The translations under genes and the position numbers were made by a program. The notes under the pieces were generated by a model that worked only from the letters and a program-made list of their open reading frames with translations, ran no database searches and was not told where the DNA came from. Positions 1 through 5,876 of a stretch of 12,091 bases of DNA are shown one piece after another (the first letter of the stretch is position 1; each line of letters opens with the position of its first letter). Source of the DNA: Bacteroidota bacterium (GTDB lineage: Bacteria; Bacteroidota; Bacteroidia; Chitinophagales; Chitinophagaceae); contig JAEZZY010000068.1 of the NCBI GenBank assembly GCA_023418315.1, positions 1 through 12,091 on the forward strand. Reading direction: 5' to 3'.

Positions 1-2493
1 ACCATCAGCGGAAATAAATACCTGGATGAAGACCTCATGCTCGCCGTTACCGGTTTGAAAATAGGCGATAAGCTGCATTTCCCCAATGACGAATCTATAG
101 CCAAAGCCATCCGAAACCTATGGAAGCAAGACCTTTTTGCAGATGTATCTATAGCGGTTACGAAAGTAATAGGCGAAAAAGTTTTTTTAGATATTAAAAT
201 AGAAGAACGCCCGCGGCTAAGCAAGAAAAGATATAAAGGCATAAAAAAATCGGAAGCGCAGGAGTTGGATGACAAAATAAAACTTGTAGCCAACCGCGTA
301 GTAACCGATGCCACCAAGCAAGATGCCATAAGCCGCATCAAAAAATATTACTACGATAAAGGATATGGAAATACAACCGTGCACGTGATTGAAGATCGCG
401 ACAGCACCAAGACCAACTCCGTCATTCTCACTTTTGATATTGATAAAGGAACCAAAACCAAGATTAACCAAATAAATATTTCCGGTAATGAAATCGCTAC
501 GGATACCCGTCTGAAACGCACCTTGCGCGCTACTAAGGAAATGCCCCGCGTGAGCCTCTACCGGGCAGATGAAATATCGGTTTACCCGAAAGACTATGAT
601 CCGAAAAAAGAAGGTATAGGCTTAGACCTGCTGCATCCTACTCAAGCGCTGGAATCACTTGATCCCTATCTGAGATTGAAAGGCATCATGTCTTCTTCCA
701 AATTCAACGAACAGAAATTTCAGGACGATAAGCAATCTATGGTAGAGTATTATAACTCGCTGGGCTATAGGGATGCCGGCGTGCTGGATGATACCGTATA
801 TGCAGTGGAAAACGGGAACCTGAATATTGACATCAAAGTGAGTGAAGGGCATCAGTACTATTTCGGAGACATTACCTGGCGCGGAAATACCAAGTACTCC
901 GATGAAGTCTTATCCGGCATTCTCGGCATCAAAAAAGGAGAAGTCTATAATGCGGAATTGCTGAATAAACGATTGGGCATACAGGTAAATCCCGACGGAG
1001 GCGAAGATGTGAGCAGCCTTTATATGGATGACGGCTATCTCTTCTTCCGTATCGAACCGCGCGAAGTTTCCATCGTGGGCGATACCATCAATTTTGAAAT
1101 GGTCATCACAGAAGGCTCGCAGGCTACCAATGCCGCCATCACTATTTCGGGCAACGACCGCACCAACGAGCACGTTATCCGCAGAGAACTGAGAACTTTA
1201 CCAGGCAACAAATTCAGCCGCTCCGACCTGATTCGTTCCCAACGCGAAATTGCCAACCTCGGCTTTTTTGATCCGGAAAAAACAGGCATCAACCCCATTC
1301 CCCATCCAGAAAACGGAACCGTGGATATAGAATATACCGTTTCGGAAAAATCAAGCGATCAGTTGCAATTGTCGGCAGGCTTTGGCGGCGGCGTCCGTTT
1401 CTATGGAAATATCGGCATCACCTTCAATAATTTTTCTCTGAAAAATATCTTCAAACCCAAAACCTGGGACCCGCTCCCTATAGGCGACGGGCAAAAATTT
1501 TCGGTGAACTTTCAATCCAACGCTTATTCTTATAGCGCTGCCAATTTCTCCTTTACCGAGCCTTGGCTGGGAGGTAAAAAACCGAATGCCCTCACCCTCA
1601 ATTTTATTTACAGTAAATACGGTATCACCTCAGACGGCATACCCAGCTACCTGAAAGTGCTTGGCGGCGGGGTTTCTATGAGTAAGCGGGTAAAATTCCC
1701 GGACGATAACTTCGTATTGACTTATGGCATCAACTACAACTACTATGAAGTACGCAACTATACCGGACTAATTGATAATTTTAATAACGGAACCAGTAAC
1801 AACCTGTTCTTCAAAACCGTGCTGGCACGCTACTCTGTCAATCAACCCTTGTATCCTACAGCAGGTTCCAATATCAGCTTCACCTTCCAGTTTACACCGC
1901 CCTGGAGCGCTATAAGCGGCGAGGATTTTACCGGTGCCACCACTGCCAAGAAGTTTAAATTGATCGAATACCATAAATATCGTTTTACAGCAGAATGGTA
2001 TCAGCGAATTGTAGGGAATATGGTGTTTAAATTTGCTACCAAATACGGTTTCTTAGGTTATTACAATCCGCAGATCGGTTTTTCACCGTTTGAACGTTTC
2101 CAGGTGGGCGGCGACGGGCTTTCCATGAATGCCTTTTTCATAGGAAGAGACATCATTGCGCACAGAGGCTATGAAGTATATGAAAATGAAAACGCTACCA
2201 TCTTCAATAAATATACCGCAGAGGTGCGTTATCCGTTTTCGCAAAGCCCTACCTCTACCATCTATGCACTGGCTTTTTATGAATGTGCCAACTCGTGGGC
2301 TAATTTTAAAGAATACAATCCGTTCAAACTCTATCGCTCTGCAGGGCTGGGTGTACGCTTGTTCCTCCCTATGTTTGGGCTGATGGGGCTTGATTATGGC
2401 GTAGGTTTCGATCGCTATAATCCGGCTACGGGAAGTACGGGTCTTAAAGATATTGGTAAATTTACCTTCATGCTGGGCTTTGAACCCGATTAG
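1..2493 (+). CDS. bamA: Outer membrane protein assembly factor BamA (5' end outside window)
   Basis: This is the central Omp85-family insertase that folds beta-barrel proteins into the outer membrane. The reading frame is open from base 1, so the ATG at 37 is internal and the start and signal peptide lie upstream. From the N-terminus I see five POTRA-like repeats. Their characteristic 'ISGN' or 'WRGN' openings lie near residues 2, 154, 305 and 390 of the fragment, with one more divergent unit. A C-terminal barrel follows from about residue 455. The conserved loop-6 motif of the family appears as AHRGYE near nt 2158-2175. POTRA3 carries an insertion of about 50 residues (nt 547-702) compared with E. 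coli BamA. The protein ends in GFEPD rather than in the terminal Phe or Trp usual for OMP beta-signals. Two Skp genes follow, which is the usual Bacteroidota order and argues for BamA rather than TamA. Identification is confident; domain limits are approximate. Confidence 0.95.
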   Translation, partial: TISGNKYLDEDLMLAVTGLKIGDKLHFPNDESIAKAIRNLWKQDLFADVSIAVTKVIGEKVFLDIKIEERPRLSKKRYKGIKKSEAQELDDKIKLVANRVVTDATKQDAISRIKKYYYDKGYGNTTVHVIEDRDSTKTNSVILTFDIDKGTKTKINQINISGNEIATDTRLKRTLRATKEMPRVSLYRADEISVYPKDYDPKKEGIGLDLLHPTQALESLDPYLRLKGIMSSSKFNEQKFQDDKQSMVEYYNSLGYRDAGVLDDTVYAVENGNLNIDIKVSEGHQYYFGDITWRGNTKYSDEVLSGILGIKKGEVYNAELLNKRLGIQVNPDGGEDVSSLYMDDGYLFFRIEPREVSIVGDTINFEMVITEGSQATNAAITISGNDRTNEHVIRRELRTLPGNKFSRSDLIRSQREIANLGFFDPEKTGINPIPHPENGTVDIEYTVSEKSSDQLQLSAGFGGGVRFYGNIGITFNNFSLKNIFKPKTWDPLPIGDGQKFSVNFQSNAYSYSAANFSFTEPWLGGKKPNALTLNFIYSKYGITSDGIPSYLKVLGGGVSMSKRVKFPDDNFVLTYGINYNYYEVRNYTGLIDNFNNGTSNNLFFKTVLARYSVNQPLYPTAGSNISFTFQFTPPWSAISGEDFTGATTAKKFKLIEYHKYRFTAEWYQRIVGNMVFKFATKYGFLGYYNPQIGFSPFERFQVGGDGLSMNAFFIGRDIIAHRGYEVYENENATIFNKYTAEVRYPFSQSPTSTIYALAFYECANSWANFKEYNPFKLYRSAGLGVRLFLPMFGLMGLDYGVGFDRYNPATGSTGLKDIGKFTFMLGFEPD

Positions 2494-2522
2494 CAGAACG
2501 GGTTACAACCGGTTGCTTTTTT
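2492..2522 (+). terminator. Weak hairpin plus T-run after bamA (possible attenuator)
   Basis: The arms AACGGGTT (2497-2504) and AACCGGTT (2507-2514) pair with one G-G mismatch. AGC (2492-2494) pairs with GCT (2515-2517) outside them across a 2-nt bulge. Six T residues (2517-2522) follow. The loop is very short and the stem imperfect, so this may only partly stop transcription and thereby lower skp expression relative to bamA. Confidence 0.4.
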
Positions 2523-2574
2523 ATCAAGCTGCATAACTTGTAGCTCTATGTTTCATTTTTTAAATCAATTTCAA

Positions 2575-3087
2575 ATGAAAAAAGCCTTTTTTGTTTTAAT
2601 GATCGCGCTGACAGCAAATGTCGTTGCGCAAGCGCAGAAATACTGCATTATAGATTCCAAACACATCCTGGAGCGCGTGCCGGAATATAAAAGCGCACAA
2701 ACTACCCTTGATGCTTTTTCTACACAATGGCAAAAAGAAATAGATACGAAAATGCAGGAAGTGGATAAGCTCTATAAGACCTATATGGCAGAGCGCGCTA
2801 TGCTGTCCGAAGAAATGCGCAAGAAGCGGGAAGATGAGATAACCGAAAAAGAAAAAGCTGCTAAAGATTTACAAAAACAACGCTTCGGCTATGAAGGAGA
2901 TTTGTTTAAAAAACGCCAGGCACTTGTGAAGCCGGTACAGGATAAAGTATATAACGCCGTGCAAAAAATGGCGCAAAGCCGCGGCTATGAAATAGTACTG
3001 GATAAAGCCGGTGGCGTAACCCTCTTCTATGCTGATCCTAAACTGGACAAAAGCGATGATGTGTTAAAGTTGATGGGGGTAAAATAA
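2575..3087 (+). CDS. OmpH/Skp-family periplasmic chaperone, first copy
   Basis: This is a 170-residue secreted protein of the OmpH/Skp family, which holds unfolded outer-membrane proteins in the periplasm and delivers them to BamA. The chosen ATG at 2575 begins a classic signal peptide (MKKAFF, hydrophobic core, cleavage after VAQAQ). The in-frame ATG at 2548 would put nine non-signal residues (FHFLNQFQ) in front, so it is less likely. The mature protein starts with the family-typical strand (KYCIIDSKHIL). It continues with a long charged, heptad-like helical region rich in Lys, Glu and Gln (about residues 45-120), the coiled-coil tentacles of Skp. It ends with the second half of the body (YEIVLDKAGG ... 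LFYADP). It lies 81 bp after bamA and 82 bp before a second paralog. I see no convincing promoter of its own, so it is probably transcribed from bamA. Confidence 0.92.
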   Translation: MKKAFFVLMIALTANVVAQAQKYCIIDSKHILERVPEYKSAQTTLDAFSTQWQKEIDTKMQEVDKLYKTYMAERAMLSEEMRKKREDEITEKEKAAKDLQKQRFGYEGDLFKKRQALVKPVQDKVYNAVQKMAQSRGYEIVLDKAGGVTLFYADPKLDKSDDVLKLMGVK

Positions 3088-3093
3088 TATTAA

Positions 3094-3124
3094 TTGGAAT
3101 AACCCTTATTTGGCATTTACTTTG
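3094..3124 (+). promoter_or_regulatory. Bacteroidota-type promoter for second skp gene
   Basis: TTG at 3094-3096 (the -33 element) is followed after 20 bp by TTACTTTG at 3117-3124. This matches the Bacteroidota -7 consensus TAnnTTTG at five of six fixed positions. A start site near 3130 would leave a leader of about 40 nt, rich in A, before the ATG at 3170. It lies wholly in the gap between the two skp genes, so the second copy can be expressed independently. Confidence 0.6.
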
Positions 3125-3169
3125 CACCTCGAAAAAACAAATAGTAAAAACCACCAATAAATATTTCAG

Positions 3170-3670
3170 ATGAAAAAAATCGCATTAGCTCTTGCCTGCC
3201 TTATCTTATCCGGCGCTACTTCCTTTGCTCAAAAATTCGGCTATGTAAACTCTCAGGAGCTTTTAAGCCTGATGCCGGAAGCACGCAAAGCGGATTCTTC
3301 GCTGCAAACCTTCGCTAAAAGTTATCAGGATCAGATAGAAACCATGATTAAAGAATATCAGAAAAAAGGACAGGAATACCAAACACAGGAAAAAACGATG
3401 AGCGAAGCCGTGAAAGAAGTGAAGATGCGCGACCTGCAAAAACTGGAAGAAAACATTCAGCAAACACAGCAAAGCGCTCAGGAAAAAATTGCAAAAAAGA
3501 AAGAAGAACTGTTCACTCCTATTTTGGAAAAAGCAGATAAAGCCATTAAAGACGTAGCAAAGGCAAACAACTACGATTATGTATTTGACGCCGGTGCAGG
3601 TGCATTGCTTTATGCCAAAGAATCTGACGATATCTTACCCTTGGTGAAAACCAAATTGGGTATTAAATAA
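3170..3670 (+). CDS. OmpH/Skp-family periplasmic chaperone, second copy
   Basis: This is a 166-residue secreted chaperone, paralogous to the gene just upstream. A signal peptide (MKKIALALACLILSGATSFAQ) is followed by the conserved first strand (KFGYVNSQELLSLMPEA). Next comes a long Lys/Glu/Gln-rich coiled-coil region (about residues 45-125), and the closing segment NYDYVFDAGAGALLYA resembles that of the first copy (YEIVLDKAGGVTLFYA). The family binds unfolded OMPs as a trimer in E. coli; whether the two copies here form mixed or separate oligomers cannot be read from the sequence. The start has no Shine-Dalgarno sequence but an A/T-rich leader, as is common in Bacteroidota. It has its own likely promoter upstream and a strong terminator 20 bp downstream, so it closes the bamA-skp-skp block. 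Confidence 0.92.
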   Translation: MKKIALALACLILSGATSFAQKFGYVNSQELLSLMPEARKADSSLQTFAKSYQDQIETMIKEYQKKGQEYQTQEKTMSEAVKEVKMRDLQKLEENIQQTQQSAQEKIAKKKEELFTPILEKADKAIKDVAKANNYDYVFDAGAGALLYAKESDDILPLVKTKLGIK

Positions 3671-3689
3671 AGTATATCCTTTACAGATA

Positions 3690-3730
3690 AAAACGGGGCT
3701 GTCATTTTATAGGCAGCCCCGTTTTGTTTT
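3690..3730 (+). terminator. Strong intrinsic terminator after bamA-skp-skp
   Basis: A perfect 12-bp stem pairs AAAACGGGGCTG (3690-3701) with CAGCCCCGTTTT (3714-3725) around a 12-nt loop. Further T residues follow (3727-3731). The A-tract on the left arm means it could also work on the opposite strand, but no minus-strand gene reads into it. Confidence 0.92.
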
Positions 3731-3834
3731 TATACAACTGCTCCCCCTTCCGCCTTTTGGGAAGTTTCGGTAAAACACGCGCCCTTATAGGCACAGTTTT
3801 TTACGAACATATTCCGAACCAAATTTTTAAAATC

Positions 3835-4221
3835 ATGTTTTACAGTGATAAAAGAATACGGAATTTAGGCATTCTCGCATTTGCTCCTTTGTTTCTGTTC
3901 ACGCTTTGGTTGTTGTTTTATTTCGTCATTCTCAGCCCCTATATAGGGCAGGAAGAAAACGCCTTTCCGGTGGCGAGCGCCACTGCCAGAAATTATACGC
4001 CGCTGTTTATTCTGCTGGCTATAAATTTCACCGTGGCGTTTATTGCTTTTTTGTATTTCTTGATGAATATGTGGACGAGAAAAGGCGTGGATACGGGCAG
4101 AAAAATTACCTGGGTTATATTCCTTGCGGTGTTCAATATTTTTGCCTTTCCTATTTATTGGGTCATGCACATCAAGAACGATCATATCGTGCGGGATAAT
4201 CCTTCTCCTTCTTTATCCTAA
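3835..4221 (+). CDS. Small three-helix inner-membrane protein, unknown function
   Basis: This 128-residue protein has three clear hydrophobic segments: about residues 11-33 (LGILAFAPLFLFTLWLLFYF), 53-79 (starting NYTPLFILLAINF) and 91-110 (ITWVIFLAVFNIFAFPIYW). Short charged links and a polar tail (HIKNDHIVRDNPSPSLS) connect and end them. The closing FPIYWVMHIK recalls the last helix of small PLDc_N-type membrane domains of Bacteroidota, but this is a weak resemblance and gives no function. I chose the ATG at 3835 because the in-frame ATG at 3724 lies inside the preceding terminator stem. It would also add 37 residues without family-like features. No Shine-Dalgarno sequence or clear promoter is visible in the 100 bp upstream. 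The gene stands alone between the skp terminator and a convergent operon whose last stop lies 3 bp away. Confidence 0.75.
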   Translation: MFYSDKRIRNLGILAFAPLFLFTLWLLFYFVILSPYIGQEENAFPVASATARNYTPLFILLAINFTVAFIAFLYFLMNMWTRKGVDTGRKITWVIFLAVFNIFAFPIYWVMHIKNDHIVRDNPSPSLS

Positions 4222-4224
4222 ATC

Positions 4225-4920
4225 CTACCACCGCAGCGCATAGCAGAGATAAAGATTGAAATCGAAAACCGTACTTTTCTCTGCTTTGCCATATCCGGCT
4301 ATATAAGCAGGCGGCAGCTCGCGGAAGGCTTTGTCATTTACCAAAAACTTAGCACGTACATTATACCCTGCAAAAAAATGTTTTAGGAGTTCCACGCGCA
4401 TCCCTGCGTTCATCTCTGCCCAATGTGCCGTAAGGTTTTTGGAAGGAATAATACCGGAAGTGGTGCCCCAGAAATCATCTACTGTGGTAAACGTGGCTTC
4501 GCTTCGCTGGATAAACGCTACACCATAGCGCAGACCGATGAAAATCATATCCCAGTCATTGGGGAAAAGCCGTTGCAACATACTTTTATCTATGCCTATG
4601 CGGGCATAGGAATTTTGAGTTTGATAGCTCAATTCGGGATATTGAATTGTGGATTTTCCGAAGCCGCCTTCCGCTACGATATAGGCATCATTCCGCAGAC
4701 AATAATCCAGCGTAACCTCATAGCCCGAACGCTGTGTGGCCGCATCTTTTACCAAAGCCGTCATCAAGGGTGTGCTGATATTGACTCCTATACGCAACTG
4801 ATGTTGCGTGGGTATTATTTTTTCTTGATTATCGTTTTCTACTACGGCAGTATCTTCCTGTGCCTTACCGGTAAAAAAGAAGAGGAATAAAAGAGCCGTG
4901 CTAAAAATAAATCTGTACAT
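4225..4920 (-). CDS. DUF6048 family outer-membrane beta-barrel protein
   Basis: This is a 231-residue secreted protein. A signal peptide (MYRFIFSTALLFLFFFTGKAQ) is followed by a short acidic linker. After it come alternating amphipathic strands beginning HQLRIGVNIS and ending in an aromatic C-terminus (YLCYALRW), as expected for a small outer-membrane barrel. Segments that match my memory of DUF6048 proteins are FIGLRYGVAF, LTAHWAEMNAGMRVELLKHFFAGYNV and the final FDFNLYLCYAL. The function of the family is not known. The ATG at 4920 starts directly at the signal peptide; an ATG at 4941 would add seven residues. Either start lies inside the end of the DUF6452 lipoprotein gene (20-bp overlap with the chosen start), so translation is probably coupled. 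The two families are commonly adjacent in Bacteroidota, which supports both calls and suggests that the products work together at the outer membrane. Confidence 0.85.
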   Translation of the reverse strand: MYRFIFSTALLFLFFFTGKAQEDTAVVENDNQEKIIPTQHQLRIGVNISTPLMTALVKDAATQRSGYEVTLDYCLRNDAYIVAEGGFGKSTIQYPELSYQTQNSYARIGIDKSMLQRLFPNDWDMIFIGLRYGVAFIQRSEATFTTVDDFWGTTSGIIPSKNLTAHWAEMNAGMRVELLKHFFAGYNVRAKFLVNDKAFRELPPAYIAGYGKAEKSTVFDFNLYLCYALRW

Positions 4921-5386
4921 GTTCGGGAGAATTGGCATCACTATTCACCTCGGCGTTGGAAATCCTTACCGAATCCACCTGATGATAAGTGCTGCGAATG
5001 TGTTTGAGTGAAAAATAATGTGTATAGCCACAGGGGTTGGATAAAAATTGCAAATGTCGGTCGTAATAAAATGTCAGCGTATCGAAAGCGGCTATTGCCG
5101 AATCCGGCTGCAAGGCATAGCGGCAGCTATCGGTTACGGAGGAAAGTCGCAAGGAGAATTTAGCTGTTTTATCGGTAAACTGTATGCCGCGTGCGGAGTC
5201 AATAGCAATCCAGACGGGCTTAGGCAAAAAGCTGTCTATAATGGCGTTGTTGGAGTCATTTACCTGATAGGCGCCCAATCGTAGGGAAGTGTTGGTAGGC
5301 AGCAGGCAAGGGTCTCTGTCCACAGTGCAGGAAGCCATCCATAGCCCTGCGAAAACGAACAATATACAGAGGGTGGTTTTAGTCAT
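4901..5386 (-). CDS. DUF6452 family lipoprotein
   Basis: This 161-residue lipoprotein has a signal peptide ending in the lipobox MASC, with lipidated Cys20. The mature part contains three more cysteines (Cys27 in RDPC, Cys88 in DSCRY, Cys119 in NPCGY), enough for a structural disulfide in the periplasm. The DPC start, the NPCGY...F segment and the terminal HVQIYF match my memory of the DUF6452 family. No catalytic motif is visible and the family function is unknown. The start ATG overlaps the stop of the upstream coiled-coil gene (the two share the 8-bp stretch ATGACTAA). The 3' end overlaps the DUF6048 barrel gene by 20 bp. This tight packing, plus the lipoprotein/barrel pairing, suggests a two-part outer-membrane complex; that is inference only. 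Confidence 0.85.
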   Translation of the reverse strand: MTKTTLCILFVFAGLWMASCTVDRDPCLLPTNTSLRLGAYQVNDSNNAIIDSFLPKPVWIAIDSARGIQFTDKTAKFSLRLSSVTDSCRYALQPDSAIAAFDTLTFYYDRHLQFLSNPCGYTHYFSLKHIRSTYHQVDSVRISNAEVNSDANSPEHVQIYF

Positions 5387-5690
5387 TGAGCGATACTAAG
5401 AGTTTGTCTATTTCTTTTATTACGTGGGTGATTTGTTTTTTCATGGCTTTTTTATCCTCTTCTGTAAGCAGTTTTTTGCCCATTTGCTCCAGCAATACAT
5501 GCTGCTCAATCGTGTCAAATTTCTGATTCAGATTAGTCAGGGTTTCGGTTTGGGAGGCAATGGTTTTCCGCAGCAATTGATTTTCTTTTTTCAATGCCTG
5601 ATGTTTTTTTATCAGCAGCAGCAGCTTGGATTGAAGAAGTTCGAGCTCTTGCATAGGAGATGATTGATTTTCGGAAAAATTGCTTTCCAT
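5379..5690 (-). CDS. Small coiled-coil protein, ZapB-like / ZapA-partner type
   Basis: This 103-residue soluble protein is almost entirely coiled coil. Leucine-rich heptads (LELLQSKLLLLIKKHQALKK, then ENQLLRKTIASQTETL) run from about residue 13 to 70. A helical tail follows with TEEDKKAMKKQITHVIKEID and LLVSL. The layout and the KEIDK ending resemble the small coiled-coil proteins that sit just upstream of zapA in many Bacteroidota, where a role in division-ring organisation is presumed; no zapA lies in this window. I chose the ATG at 5690 over the one at 5714 because the -7 promoter box at 5719-5726 would put the transcription start about at 5714, leaving the earlier codon no leader. A third ATG at 5654 is possible. 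Its stop overlaps the start of the DUF6452 gene by 8 bp, so it heads a three-gene operon. Confidence 0.75.
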   Translation of the reverse strand: MESNFSENQSSPMQELELLQSKLLLLIKKHQALKKENQLLRKTIASQTETLTNLNQKFDTIEQHVLLEQMGKKLLTEEDKKAMKKQITHVIKEIDKLLVSLND

Positions 5691-5718
5691 TTTTGGATGC
5701 AAATCTTCCTTCAATATT

Positions 5719-5749
5719 CAAAGCTAAAAGTAAATAAAACGGGAATCAA
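5719..5749 (-). promoter_or_regulatory. Bacteroidota-type promoter of the coiled-coil/DUF6452/DUF6048 operon
   Basis: On the minus strand TTG (5749-5747) is followed after exactly 20 bp by TAGCTTTG (5726-5719), a perfect match to TAnnTTTG. The predicted start site lies near 5713. That leaves about 22 nt, containing GGAAG, before the ATG at 5690. Confidence 0.75.
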
Positions 5750-5828
5750 CTTTAATTTATCCTGCAAAATAGTTTGTGTAAGAGCCTATAATTTTCCTGT
5801 TTGTTGGAGATGAAAAATAAGGAGTAGC

Positions 5829-5856
5829 AAAAAGCCGAAGCGATGAGCTCCGGCTT
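5829..5856 (-). terminator. Intrinsic terminator of the M16 operon
   Basis: On the minus strand AAGCCGGAGC (5856-5847) pairs with GCTTCGGCTT (5841-5832). This gives 10 bp with one G-U wobble and a 5-nt loop, running into five T residues (5833-5829). It begins 21 bp after the stop of the second M16 gene and separates that operon from the next one. Confidence 0.88.
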
Positions 5857-5876
5857 GCAAATGGGTATGTTAATTT

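Noticed and set aside
2524..2554. Possible -7 box TATGTTTC ahead of the first skp gene
   Set aside because: It matches the consensus only partly and no TTG lies 17-23 bp upstream, so an independent promoter is not supported.
3724..3834. N-terminal extension of the three-helix membrane protein from the ATG at 3724
   Set aside because: The codons would lie in the second arm and T-run of a strong terminator, and the added 37 residues show no signal or family feature.
4423..4890. Open frame of 155 codons on the plus strand opposite the DUF6048 gene
   Set aside because: It has no signal, motif or leader and lies fully inside a convincing minus-strand gene with family matches.
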